Made by a program: the position numbers and the translations under genes
The notes under the pieces: generated by a model
What the model saw: the letters and a program-made list of their open reading frames with translations, nothing else
Databases searched by the model: none
What the model was told of the DNA's origin: nothing
Shown: positions 1 to 8,075 of the stretch, in pieces
How the letters are laid out: every line of letters begins with the position of its first letter
Numbering within the stretch: position 1 is the first letter of the stretch
Origin: Streptomyces sp. Edi4
Lineage (GTDB): Bacteria > Actinomycetota > Actinomycetes > Streptomycetales > Streptomycetaceae
DNA: 64,000 bases
NCBI RefSeq assembly: GCF_040253615.1
Contig: NZ_JBEJGY010000004.1
Coordinates: 930,001-994,000, forward strand
Reading direction: 5' to 3'

Positions 1-180
1 TGTCGCCGCGCGTTCCGCGCCCGCCGCGACGATGTCCTCGGCCCGGCTCGCGGTGCGGTTCCAGACGGTGACGCAGTGGCCGGCGGCAAGCAGCGTGCGG
101 GCCATCGCCTGCCCCATCGGGCCGAGCCCGATCACGGTGACGGGGGTGTTCTGGCTGGTGGTGGAGTTCTGTTCGTTCAC
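1..180 (-). CDS. NAD(P)-binding oxidoreductase (6PGDH/imine reductase-like), partial
   Basis: The first 59 codons of a gene on the minus strand; the 3' part lies outside the window. The product starts with GTG (178-180) and reads VNEQNSTTSQNTPVTVIGLG, followed by PMGQAMARTLLAAGH. The VIGLGPMG segment is the Rossmann dinucleotide-binding loop of the 6-phosphogluconate dehydrogenase-like, beta-hydroxyacid dehydrogenase and imine reductase group, and VTVWNRT is the second strand that favours NADP(H). The substrate cannot be told from this fragment. It is divergent from an HxlR regulator, a common arrangement in which HxlR controls the neighbouring oxidoreductase; that link is inference. Confidence 0.8.
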   Translation of the reverse strand, partial: MNEQNSTTSQNTPVTVIGLGPMGQAMARTLLAAGHCVTVWNRTASRAEDIVAAGAERAAT

Positions 181-237
181 GCCTCCATCCTGGGACAGGG
201 CCGTTAATCTCGGCAGTACCCACTATTTTCTGCGGTA

Positions 238-253
238 CTTACCTTTCAGTAAG
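238..253. promoter_or_regulatory. Candidate HxlR operator (inverted repeat)
   Basis: CTTAC-ctttca-GTAAG is a perfect 5-6-5 inverted repeat just before the HxlR start codon and between two divergent genes. A GTAC copy 211-219 and GGTAC at 234-238 add further dyad symmetry. HxlR proteins bind such sites in the intergenic region they share with their target; binding here is inferred. Confidence 0.5.
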
Positions 254-263
254 GGGAGTTGGC

Positions 264-710
264 ATGGGCAGGGCGCCGAGGATCGGGCCTTACATCTGCG
301 GCATCGACGCCGCGCTGGATGTGGTGAGCGGCAAGTGGAAGGGACTGATCCTGTGGGAACTCGACACCCAGGGCGTACGCCGCTTCGCCCAGCTGCGGCG
401 CGCACTGCCCGGGGTGAGCGAGAAGATGCTGACGCAGCACCTGCGTGAGCTGGAGGAGGACGGCCTGGTGCACCGTGAGGTGTACGCCGAGGTCCCGCCC
501 CGGGTCGAGTACTCCCTGACCGAGCACGGGCACACGCTCAACCAGGCGCTCGGACCGCTCGGGGCCTGGGGCACCGAACGGATCCGCCGGGAGCACTCCG
601 CGACGGTCGGCGTGACCGAGGCCGGGCACGGCGAGCACGCCGGGAACGGGGGCCACGGTGTGCAGCGCGGCGTCCAACCCGCCGCCATAGCACCTGAGTT
701 GACGGAGTAA
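264..710 (+). CDS. HxlR-family transcriptional regulator
   Basis: A 148-residue winged-helix regulator. The HxlR hallmarks are clear: the CG start of the core domain (YICGIDAALDVVSGKWKG), the LILWEL helix, the recognition region VSEKMLTQHLRELEEDGLV at about 53-71, and the wing VPPRVEYSLTEHG. About 35 residues after the domain are low-complexity Gly/His-rich and probably disordered, making this longer than the usual 110-120 residues. ATG 264 is preceded by AAGGGGAG at 251-258. The gene is divergent from the oxidoreductase at 1-180 and probably controls it through the repeat at 238-253. The effector is unknown; many family members respond to reactive electrophiles or to redox change. Confidence 0.9.
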   Translation: MGRAPRIGPYICGIDAALDVVSGKWKGLILWELDTQGVRRFAQLRRALPGVSEKMLTQHLRELEEDGLVHREVYAEVPPRVEYSLTEHGHTLNQALGPLGAWGTERIRREHSATVGVTEAGHGEHAGNGGHGVQRGVQPAAIAPELTE

Positions 711-715
711 CGCTC

Positions 716-1615
716 CTAGCGTGTCCAGGGGCCGTCGTCGGACTCGGCCCCCTGCGTCTCGGGGAAGAACCGGGTGAGCTTGTCCGGGTTGCGCATGGTG
801 TAGATGGCCTCGATCCGGCCCTCGCGGAGCGCGAACAGCCCGATCTGATGCCGGCCGTCGGCCGTGATGGCGAGGGCCGGGGCGCCGTTGACGTCGAACA
901 TGTCAACGGCCTCCATCGCATAACGGTTGAGCAGTCCGGTGAGGAAGGCGAGCACCTTGGTGCGGCCGACGACCGGGCGGCGCGCGGCGGACACCTTGCC
1001 GCCGCCGTCGCTCCAGGCGACGACGTCCTCGGCGAGCAGTTCGGTCAGCGCGCCGAGGTCGCCGCCCCGGGCGGCCTCGAGGAAGCGGGTGAGGAGTCTG
1101 GCGTGCTCCTCGCCGGAGAGCGGGAAGCGCTCGCGGCCGGCCGCGAGGTGGCGTCCCGCCCTGCTGTACATCTGACGGCAGTTGGCGGCGCTCGTCTCGA
1201 CGATGGACGCGATCTCGTCGTAAGGCAGCTGGAATGCCTCGCGCAGGACGAACACGGCGCGCTCCGGCGGGGAAAGCCGCTCCATGAGGTGGACCGTGGC
1301 GTAGGCGACGGTGTCGCGCAGTTCCGCGGTGTCGAGCGGGCCGAGCGCGTCGGTGGCGACGGGTTCGGGGAGCCACGGCCCGACGTACGCCTCGCGGGTC
1401 ATGCGCGCCGAGCGCAGCTGGTCGATGGCGAGCCTGGACGTGACGGTGATCAGGAAGGCGCGCGGGTCCCTGATTTCCTCGCGCTCCACCCGGCTCCAGC
1501 GCAGATAGGCGTCCTGGACGACGTCCTCGGCGTCCCACAGCGAGCCGAGCAGCCGGTAGGCGAGCCCGAGCAGCACCGGACGATGGGTCTCGAACTCCTC
1601 GGCGTGCTCCGTCAT
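716..1615 (-). CDS. ECF41-family RNA polymerase sigma factor with SnoaL-like C-terminal domain
   Basis: A sigma-70 region 2 (EDVVQDAYLRWSR) and region 4 (LSPPERAVFVLREAF, YDEIASIV) are followed by a SnoaL-like domain, the plan of SigJ/ECF41 factors. Three ECF41 signatures are present: WLPEP in the linker, DGGGK in the SnoaL domain and NPDKL near the C terminus. In this group the C-terminal domain takes the place of an anti-sigma factor and tunes activity. The open frame extends to 1675, but ATG 1615 (MTEHAEEF) has AAGGGGGG upstream and begins at the family's usual point. ECF41 genes usually adjoin a carboxymuconolactone decarboxylase, oxidoreductase or epimerase that they control. None adjoins this one, although a decarboxylase lies at 11504-12391. 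Confidence 0.92.
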   Translation of the reverse strand: MTEHAEEFETHRPVLLGLAYRLLGSLWDAEDVVQDAYLRWSRVEREEIRDPRAFLITVTSRLAIDQLRSARMTREAYVGPWLPEPVATDALGPLDTAELRDTVAYATVHLMERLSPPERAVFVLREAFQLPYDEIASIVETSAANCRQMYSRAGRHLAAGRERFPLSGEEHARLLTRFLEAARGGDLGALTELLAEDVVAWSDGGGKVSAARRPVVGRTKVLAFLTGLLNRYAMEAVDMFDVNGAPALAITADGRHQIGLFALREGRIEAIYTMRNPDKLTRFFPETQGAESDDGPWTR

Positions 1616-1724
1616 GGCGCCTGCCCCCCTTCCCGCGCGGGGCCGGCGGCTCCCGCCCGGCGCTGCGTCATTCAACTCGACGGCGGCCCGGTGCGCCAGC
1701 GTTGGCGGGGCGGTGTCCGGCGCG

Positions 1725-3275
1725 TCACATGGCGCGCCGGTGGCCCTCCCAGTACGGCTCGCGCAGCCGCCGTTTGTAGAGCTTGCCGTTGGGGTCGCGC
1801 GGCATCGCGCCGATGAAGTCGACCGACTTGGGGCGCTTGTACGCGGCGAGGCGGCCCTCGCAGTGGTCCAGTATCCGCGCGGCCAGCTCCTGCCCCGCCT
1901 GGAAACCGTCGGCCGCTTCGACCACGGCCTTGACCTCCTCGCCCCAGTCGGCGTGCGGGATGCCGAAGACGGCGGCGTCCGCGACGGCGGGGTGGGTCAG
2001 GAGCGCGGCCTCGATCTCGGCGGGGTAGATGTTGACGCCGCCCGAGATGATCATGTCGATCTTGCGGTCGCGCAGGAAGAGGTAGCCGTCCTCGTCGAGG
2101 TAGCCGAGGTCGCCGACGGTGAAGAAGTCGCCGATGCGGTTCTTTTTGGTCTTGCTCTCGTCCTTGTGGTAGCTGAAACCACCGGTGGACATCTTCATGT
2201 AGACCGTGCCGAGCTCCCCCGCAGGCAGCCGCTCCCCGTCGTCGTCGAAGACCGCCAACTCACTGATGGGCCAGGCCTTTCCGACGGTGCCGGGCTTCTT
2301 CAGCCAGTCCTCGGCGGTGGCGAAGGCGCCGCCGCCCTCGCTGGCCGCGTAGTACTCCTCGACGCAGCTCCCCCACCAGTCGATCATGGCGCGTTTGACG
2401 TGGTCGGGGCAGGGCGCGGCGCCGTGGATGGCGTGCCGCAGGGAGGAGACGTCGTAGCGCGCCCGCACCTCCTCTGGCAGCGACAGCAGCCGGTGGAACT
2501 GGGTGGGCACCATGTGGGTGTGCGTGCAGGCCTGTTCGTCGATGAGGCGCAGCATGTCGGTGGGCGTCCACTTGTCCATGAGGACGACGCGGTGCCCGAT
2601 GTGCAGCGAGGCGCCCGCGAACTGGAGGACCGCCGTGTGGTAGAGCGGCGAGCACACCAGGTGGACGTTGCCGTCGAACGGCTTGATGCCGAAGATGGCG
2701 AGGAAGCCGCCGAGGTAGGTCTCCTCGGGGAGCTTTCCGGGCAGCGGGCGCCGGATGCCGCGCGGGCGTCCTGTGGTGCCGGAGGTGTAGTTCATGACCC
2801 AGCCGAGGGTGCGGTCGTCGGGCGCAGACTCGGGCTGCCCGGCCAGGAGTTGGGTGTACGGGGCGAAGCCCGCGATGGCGCCGACGGCGTAGCGGTGCGA
2901 AGCGGGCAGCTTCGCCTCGTCGGCGGCGGAGGCGGCCGCGTCGGCGAACCGCTCGTGGGCGATGAGCACCTTGGCTCCGGAGTCGGAGACGATCCAGGCG
3001 ACCTCGGGCCCGACGAGGTGGTGGTTGACCGGCACCAGGTAGAACCCGGCCTGGGACGCGGCGAGGTAGGCCGTGAAGAACTCGACGCCGTTGGGCAGTA
3101 CGACGGCGAAGGCGTCGCCGCGCCGGAGCCCGGCGGCCCTGAGGCCGTGGACGAGCTGATTGACGGCTGCGCGCAGCCGGCCCGCGCTCCACTCCTCGCC
3201 GTCCGGAGCGATCAGGACCCGGCGGTCGGGTTCGGCCTCGGCCTGGGCCCAGAAACCGTTGGGGGGCTGGTTCAT
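1725..3275 (-). CDS. Acyl-CoA synthetase (AMP-forming)
   Basis: A 516-residue ANL-superfamily enzyme that activates a carboxylic acid to acyl-AMP and then the CoA thioester. The P-loop YTSGTTGRPRG (about 167-177), the A5 motif YYAASEGG, the A7 motif TVGDLGYLDEDGYLFLRDR and the A10 lysine in PRDPNGKLYKR are all intact, so it should be active. The closest types are the fatty-acid or steroid-side-chain CoA ligases of actinobacterial catabolic clusters (FadD4-like); the substrate cannot be fixed from sequence. Its ATG overlaps the stop of the upstream nitronate monooxygenase by four bases (ATGA), which implies translational coupling. The ECF41 gene follows 109 bases downstream on the same strand. 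Confidence 0.92.
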   Translation of the reverse strand: MNQPPNGFWAQAEAEPDRRVLIAPDGEEWSAGRLRAAVNQLVHGLRAAGLRRGDAFAVVLPNGVEFFTAYLAASQAGFYLVPVNHHLVGPEVAWIVSDSGAKVLIAHERFADAAASAADEAKLPASHRYAVGAIAGFAPYTQLLAGQPESAPDDRTLGWVMNYTSGTTGRPRGIRRPLPGKLPEETYLGGFLAIFGIKPFDGNVHLVCSPLYHTAVLQFAGASLHIGHRVVLMDKWTPTDMLRLIDEQACTHTHMVPTQFHRLLSLPEEVRARYDVSSLRHAIHGAAPCPDHVKRAMIDWWGSCVEEYYAASEGGGAFATAEDWLKKPGTVGKAWPISELAVFDDDGERLPAGELGTVYMKMSTGGFSYHKDESKTKKNRIGDFFTVGDLGYLDEDGYLFLRDRKIDMIISGGVNIYPAEIEAALLTHPAVADAAVFGIPHADWGEEVKAVVEAADGFQAGQELAARILDHCEGRLAAYKRPKSVDFIGAMPRDPNGKLYKRRLREPYWEGHRRAM

Positions 3276-4381
3276 CGGGCGTCCCTCCCTGCGATGCGGT
3301 TGATGCGCTCGACGGCGCGTTCGAAGCCCCGCGTCAGGTCGTCGAAGGTGTCCTGGACGCTGCGTTCGCTGGTCATCCGTCCGACGATCTGGCCGACCGG
3401 GGTGCCGAGCAGCGGCTCGGCCTCGTACTTCTGGATGCGGGAGACGGCCTCGGCGACCAGGAGGCCCTGGAGCGGCATGGGCAGCGTGCCGGGTCCCGCC
3501 GGATCGTCCCAGGCGTCGGTCCAGGCGGTGCGCAGCTGGCGGGCGGGCTTGCCGGTCAGCGCGCGCGAGCGCACGGTGTCGCCCGAGCCGGCGTCGAGGA
3601 GCTTGCGGGTGAGCGCCCGCGAGTGCAGATCGGCCTCGGTGGTGGTCAGCCAGAGCGAGCCGAGCCAGACGCCCTGGGCGCCGAGCGCGAGTCCGGCGGC
3701 GATCTGCTCGCCGCTGCCGATGCCGCCCGCCGCCAGGACCGGCAACGGGCCCACCGCGTCGACGACTTCGGGGACCAGGACCATGGTGGCGATCTCCCCG
3801 GTGTGGCCGCCCGCCTCGTACCCCTGGGCGACGACGATGTCGATGCCCGCGTCGGCGTGGTGGCGGGCGTGCCGGGCGCTGCCGGCGAGCGCGGCGACCG
3901 GCACGCCCGCCTCGTGGGCGCGCCGGACGACGTCGACGGGCGGTGAACCGAGCGCGTTGGCGAGGAGCTTGATCGGATACCCGAAGGCCACGTCGAGCTG
4001 GGAGCGGGCGACCTGTTCCATCCAGCCGGTGATGCGCCAGCCGCAGACGTCGCCCTCGGCGAGCTCGGGCACACCGTGCTTGGCCAGGGTCTCCCGGACG
4101 AACTGCCGGTGCCGCTCGGGGATCATGGCCTCGACCTCGGCCTCACCGACCCCTTCGACCTTCTTGGCCGGCATCACCACGTCGAGGCCGTAGGGCAGTC
4201 CCTCGGTGTGCTCCTGCATCCAGTCGAGGTCGCGCGCGAGGTCGTCGGGCGCGGTGTAGCGGACCGCGCCGAGCACACCGAAACCGCCGGCCCGGGTGAT
4301 GGCCGCGGCCACCGCGGGGAACGGCGTGAAGCCGAAGACGGCGTGCTCGATGCCCAGTGTCCTGCTCAGCTCCGTCTGCAT
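3272..4381 (-). CDS. Nitronate monooxygenase / 2-nitropropane dioxygenase-like FMN protein
   Basis: A TIM-barrel flavoprotein. The motifs GIDIVVAQGYEAGGHTG and PVLAAGGIGSGEQIAAGLAL, followed by GAQGVWLGSLWL, are the phosphate- and flavin-binding signature of the NMO/2-nitropropane dioxygenase family. ATG 4381 (MQTELSRTLGIEHAVFGFTP) is chosen over upstream in-frame codons because alignment-typical sequence begins there. In actinobacteria these proteins often sit in acyl-CoA catabolic clusters, where their role is unclear, rather than acting on nitroalkanes. The gene is first in an operon with the acyl-CoA synthetase. A 15-bp palindrome lies 45 bases upstream. Confidence 0.88.
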   Translation of the reverse strand: MQTELSRTLGIEHAVFGFTPFPAVAAAITRAGGFGVLGAVRYTAPDDLARDLDWMQEHTEGLPYGLDVVMPAKKVEGVGEAEVEAMIPERHRQFVRETLAKHGVPELAEGDVCGWRITGWMEQVARSQLDVAFGYPIKLLANALGSPPVDVVRRAHEAGVPVAALAGSARHARHHADAGIDIVVAQGYEAGGHTGEIATMVLVPEVVDAVGPLPVLAAGGIGSGEQIAAGLALGAQGVWLGSLWLTTTEADLHSRALTRKLLDAGSGDTVRSRALTGKPARQLRTAWTDAWDDPAGPGTLPMPLQGLLVAEAVSRIQKYEAEPLLGTPVGQIVGRMTSERSVQDTFDDLTRGFERAVERINRIAGRDAR

Positions 4382-4425
4382 GGGGCGCAGGATGCCGCAG
4401 CGGAGGCGACGAGGGAAGACATTTC

Positions 4426-4440
4426 CTGATGCTGCGTCAG
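4426..4440. promoter_or_regulatory. Palindrome upstream of the NMO-acyl-CoA synthetase operon
   Basis: CTGATGC-T-GCGTCAG has arms matching 6 of 7 around a single central base. It sits in the promoter region of the minus-strand operon starting at 4381. The form suits a TetR-family dimer site, a common control of actinobacterial lipid catabolism. No regulator gene is adjacent. Confidence 0.4.
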
Positions 4441-4567
4441 TTTCTTGGCGCCGCCCCTGTGCGGCCATGCCACCCCTCCACGACATGCCGCGCCGGGCCG
4501 CGCCCCGCCAGGCAGCGCCGCGTCATTGACACGCCTGGAGGCGGAGCAGAAGGTTTGCGTTGTCCGA

Positions 4568-4590
4568 GTGATCACGGTCGGAGTGATCAC
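4568..4590. promoter_or_regulatory. Paired GTGATCAC palindromes upstream of the serine hydrolase
   Basis: Two identical perfect 8-bp palindromes, GTGATCAC, lie at 4568-4575 and 4583-4590, with centres 15 bp apart and 34 bases before the start codon. An exact duplicate of a palindrome in a promoter suggests a cooperative operator. The binding protein is unknown. Confidence 0.35.
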
Positions 4591-4623
4591 GAAAGAAGTC
4601 CTCAGCGCGCCGGAAAGGGCCGT

Positions 4624-6396
4624 GTGCCGATGGCCGATGACGTACGGGGCTCCAGCGGACGGCGGGTCGCCCGCGCGGCCATGGGGCTTGGAGGAGCGCT
4701 GATGGTCGGCTCGTCACCGGAGGCAGCGGGGGCCGGGCAGGGCGCGCGGACCCTGCGGCGCGGGAGCGCCGAGCAGGCCCGGCTGCTGCCCGAGCACCTG
4801 GACCGCCTGGTGAAGGAGGCCCAGGCCTTCCTCCGCCCCTCCCCCGACCATCCGTGGTACGCGGGCGCCGTCCTGCTCGCGGGGCGCGGCGGCACGGTCG
4901 CGCTGCACGAGGCGATCGGCTGCGCCGTGCGCTATGCGGCGTACGACGAGAAGTGCGACGGCGCGGTGGAGCTCCCGCCCGGGCGGGTGATCGCGGCGGC
5001 CGAGGACACGGTGTACGACCTCGCCTCGCTCTCCAAACTGTTCACCTCGCTGCTCGCCGTCCAGCAGATCGAGCGCGGCACGCTGCGTCTTGAGCGGACG
5101 GTCGCCTCGTACCTGCCCGAGTTCGGCGCGGCGGGCAAACAGGGCGTCACGGTGCGGCAGTTGCTCACGCACACCTCGGGGCTGCGGCCCTGGATCCCGC
5201 TGTACGAGGCGCCCACCCGCGAGGAGAAGCTGAAGCTCATCTGGAACGAGGCGCCCGCGCGTCCGTCCGGCAGCGCCTATCTCTACTCCGACCTCAACCT
5301 GATCTCCCTCCAACTGGTCCTGGAGGCGATCACGGGACGCACGCTCGACGTGCTGCTCCACGACGGGATCACCGCTCCGCTCGGGATGCGCCGCACGCGC
5401 TACAACCCGCCCGCGTCCTGGAAGGCCGGGATCGCCGCGACCGAGGACGCCCGCAGGCCGTGGTCGGGGCTCGACCGGGGCCTGGTGTGGGGCGAGGCGC
5501 ACGACGAGAACGCGTACTGCCTCGGCGGCGTCGCCGGCCACGCCGGTGTCTTCTCCTGCGCCTGGGACCTGGCTGTTCTCGCCCGTACGCTCCTGAACGG
5601 CGGCGCCTACGGCCAGACCCGGATCCTTGATCCCGCCTTTGTGGACCTGCTCTTCACCGACTTCAACACGGCCTTTCCCGGGCATGAGCACGGCCTGGGC
5701 TTCGAGCTGTACCAGCACTGGTACATGGGCGCGCTCGCCACGCCGCGCAGCGCGGGGCACACCGGGTTCACCGGCACGAGTATCGTCCTCGACCCAAGCA
5801 CCGACACGTTCCTGGTCGTGTTGTCCAACTCCGTTCATCCGGTTCGTACTTGGCGCTCGGGGTCCGCGCCACGGGTGGCGGCGGGCGACGCGCTGGCGCG
5901 GGCCGTCGCGGTGCGTCCCGCGCACGGTGGGATGTCGTGGTTCGGGGGAATGGCGCGGGCCACGAGCGCCACGCTGACCCTGCCCGAGCTGCCCGCCCCG
6001 ACCGGCCGGGCCCGGTTCGAGTGCTCGCTGTGGTGGGACACCGAGCCGGGGGTGGGCGTTCTCGCCCTGGAGGCGTCGCGGGACGCGGGAGCCACGTGGC
6101 AGCCGGTCCCGTTCACGGCCGCGCGCCCCGGTGGCGGGCTTGTGGAGCACCCGTCCGGGTCGGTGACGGGGTGGTCGGGGCGGGTCTGGCACCGGGTGGC
6201 GGCGGACCTGGCAGCGTGGCACGGCCGGCCGGCCCGGCTGCGCCTGCGGTACACCACGGGACCCCGGTACGTGGGGCGCGGGGTGTACGCGGACGGCCTG
6301 CGGGTCAGCCACGACGGCCGGACGGTGTTCGACGAGTCCCGGCCGGGCGACGCCGCGCGGATCGCGGCATCGGGCTGGACGAGGTCCGCCGACTAG
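4624..6396 (+). CDS. Exported serine hydrolase (beta-lactamase/class C PBP family) with C-terminal beta-sandwich domain
   Basis: GTG 4624 lies five bases after GGAAAGG; ATG 4630 is the alternative start. The N terminus (SGRRVARAAMGLGGALMVG) looks like a twin-arginine signal. The hydrolase domain has the catalytic SLSK tetrad (S-x-x-K), the tyrosine motif YSDLN and the HTGFTG box that stands for the KTG motif. It therefore belongs to the beta-lactamase/esterase EstB/PBP4* group acting outside the membrane. About 160 C-terminal residues (from TATLTLPELPAPTGRARFECS on) form a separate beta-rich module resembling the MAM or immune-inhibitor-A-like sandwiches that bind surfaces or substrates. Substrate unknown. 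The gene is divergent from the NMO operon and preceded by a double palindrome. Confidence 0.82.
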   Translation: MPMADDVRGSSGRRVARAAMGLGGALMVGSSPEAAGAGQGARTLRRGSAEQARLLPEHLDRLVKEAQAFLRPSPDHPWYAGAVLLAGRGGTVALHEAIGCAVRYAAYDEKCDGAVELPPGRVIAAAEDTVYDLASLSKLFTSLLAVQQIERGTLRLERTVASYLPEFGAAGKQGVTVRQLLTHTSGLRPWIPLYEAPTREEKLKLIWNEAPARPSGSAYLYSDLNLISLQLVLEAITGRTLDVLLHDGITAPLGMRRTRYNPPASWKAGIAATEDARRPWSGLDRGLVWGEAHDENAYCLGGVAGHAGVFSCAWDLAVLARTLLNGGAYGQTRILDPAFVDLLFTDFNTAFPGHEHGLGFELYQHWYMGALATPRSAGHTGFTGTSIVLDPSTDTFLVVLSNSVHPVRTWRSGSAPRVAAGDALARAVAVRPAHGGMSWFGGMARATSATLTLPELPAPTGRARFECSLWWDTEPGVGVLALEASRDAGATWQPVPFTAARPGGGLVEHPSGSVTGWSGRVWHRVAADLAAWHGRPARLRLRYTTGPRYVGRGVYADGLRVSHDGRTVFDESRPGDAARIAASGWTRSAD

Positions 6397-6454
6397 GCGC
6401 CCTCGGAGCAGAGTTGACGGATCGTTGGGTGGCGCACACGGGGGGCGCGGCGCC

Positions 6455-8020
6455 TCAATGACCCAGCACCGCCATCGCCGCGTTGTGGCCCGGGATGCCG
6501 CTCACGCCACCGCCGCGCACGGCGCCCGCCCCGCACAGCATGACGTTGGCGTGGCCCGTCTCCACGCCCCAGCGGCCGGTCGTTCCGTCGCCGTAGGGGA
6601 AGGCGAGGGCGCGATGGAAGATGTTGCCGCCGGGCAGCCGCAGATCGCGCTCCAGGTCGAGCGGGGTCTTCGCCTCGATACAGGGGCGGCCCCGCGCGTC
6701 CAGGGCCAGACAGTCGGCGAGCGGTTCGTCCAGGTGGGCCTCCAGTTGGGCGAGCGTCGCGGCGAGGAGCAGTTCGCGTGTCTTGTCGTTGTCGTCGGCG
6801 AAGAGCCGGGCGGGGGTGTGGAGCCCGAAGAGGGTGAGGGTCTGATAGCCGCGGGCCGCGAGGTCCGGCCCGAGGATCGAGGGGTCGCTCAGGGAGTGGC
6901 AGTAGATCTCCGAGGGCGGGACGGTGGGCAGTTCACCGCGCGCGGCTTCGGCGTACGCGGTCGCCAACTGGCCGTACCCCTCGGCGATATGGAAGGTGCC
7001 GGCGAAGGCCTCGCGCGGGTCGACGGCGGTGTCCCGCAGCCGTGGCAGGCGCGTGAGCAGCATGTTGACCTTCAGCTGCGCGCCCTCGGCGGGCTCGGGT
7101 GCCCGATCGCCGAGGAGTTGTGCCAGGGCGTGCGGGGAGGCGTTGACCAGGACGTGGCGGGCGGCGACCGTGCCGGAGGCCTCACTCGTGGCGTAGTCGA
7201 CCTCGGCCTCGACGCCGTCGGTGTGGATCGCGGTCACCTCGTGCCCGGTGGCGATCTCGGCTCCAGCCGCCCGCGCGGCCGCGGCGAGCGCGTCGGTGAG
7301 CGCGCCCATGCCGCCCACCGGCACGTCCCAGTCGCCGGTGCCGCCACCGATCACGTGGTAGAGGAAACAGCGGTTCTGGGCGAGCGAGGGGTCGTGGGCG
7401 TCGGCGAAGGTGCCGATCAGGGCGTCGGTGAGCACGACGCCGCGTACGAGGTCGTCGGCGAAGCGGTCCTCCACGGCGACGCCGATGGGCTCCTCGAACA
7501 GCATCCGCCACGCCTTGTCGTCCCCGATCCGCTCCCGCAGCGCGCTCGCGGTCGGCAGCGGCTCGGTCAGGGTGGGGAAGACCCGCTCGGCGACCCGGCG
7601 CGTCAAGCCGTAGAAGGACTGCCAGGCCGCGAACTCGGCGTCGGATCCGGTGAGTTGACGGAAAGAGGCGGCGGTGCGCGCGTGGCCTTTGCCGACCAGG
7701 AGGCCGCCGGGGCGCCCCTCGCGAAGGGCCGGGGTGTAGGAGGACACCGTCCGCTTGCGGACCGCGAAGTCGAGTCCCAGATCCTCAACGATCTTGTGCG
7801 GCAGCAGTGAGACCAGATAGGAGTAGCGCGAGAGGCGCGCGTCCACGCCGTCGAAGGGGCGGGTGGAGACGGCCGCGCCGCCGGTGCGGCCGAGGCGTTC
7901 GAGGACCAGGACGGACCGTCCGGCGCGGGCCAGATACGCGGCGGCGACCAGACCGTTGTGCCCTCCTCCCACGATGACGGCGTCGTACAGATCACGGGTG
8001 AACGCGGTGTGTGCGGTCAT
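6455..8020 (-). CDS. FAD-dependent oxidoreductase (PYROXD2 / phytoene desaturase-like)
   Basis: The N-terminal dinucleotide-binding motif is DAVIVGGGHNGLVAAAYLAR, followed by VLERLGRTGGAA. The C-terminal FAD motif is ANVMLCGAGAVRGGGVSGIPG. The 521-residue length and pattern match the PYROXD2/NAD(P)-FAD oxidoreductase branch of the phytoene desaturase superfamily, which oxidises or saturates lipophilic substrates. ATG 8020 is used because upstream in-frame sequence is not family-like. It is probably the last gene of an operon with the MpaB-type oxygenase (55-base gap) and the FadE26-like dehydrogenase, which points to steroid or terpenoid breakdown. The specific substrate is not visible. Confidence 0.85.
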   Translation of the reverse strand: MTAHTAFTRDLYDAVIVGGGHNGLVAAAYLARAGRSVLVLERLGRTGGAAVSTRPFDGVDARLSRYSYLVSLLPHKIVEDLGLDFAVRKRTVSSYTPALREGRPGGLLVGKGHARTAASFRQLTGSDAEFAAWQSFYGLTRRVAERVFPTLTEPLPTASALRERIGDDKAWRMLFEEPIGVAVEDRFADDLVRGVVLTDALIGTFADAHDPSLAQNRCFLYHVIGGGTGDWDVPVGGMGALTDALAAAARAAGAEIATGHEVTAIHTDGVEAEVDYATSEASGTVAARHVLVNASPHALAQLLGDRAPEPAEGAQLKVNMLLTRLPRLRDTAVDPREAFAGTFHIAEGYGQLATAYAEAARGELPTVPPSEIYCHSLSDPSILGPDLAARGYQTLTLFGLHTPARLFADDNDKTRELLLAATLAQLEAHLDEPLADCLALDARGRPCIEAKTPLDLERDLRLPGGNIFHRALAFPYGDGTTGRWGVETGHANVMLCGAGAVRGGGVSGIPGHNAAMAVLGH

Positions 8021-8075
8021 GCCCCTTGGTAACACGGGACGATCAGGCGCGGAACCCGTCCCGCGCACGGCACGT

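Noticed and set aside
1614..4193. 859-codon open frame on the plus strand
   Set aside because: It runs antisense to the acyl-CoA synthetase and nitronate monooxygenase genes, which have clear motifs; the product resembles a repeat of Val/Gly/Asp typical of antisense frames.
8021..8075. Second KstR operator before the FAD oxidoreductase
   Set aside because: CGGAACCCGTCCC matches only half of TnnAACnnGTTnnA, and the gene is better explained as downstream in the operon.
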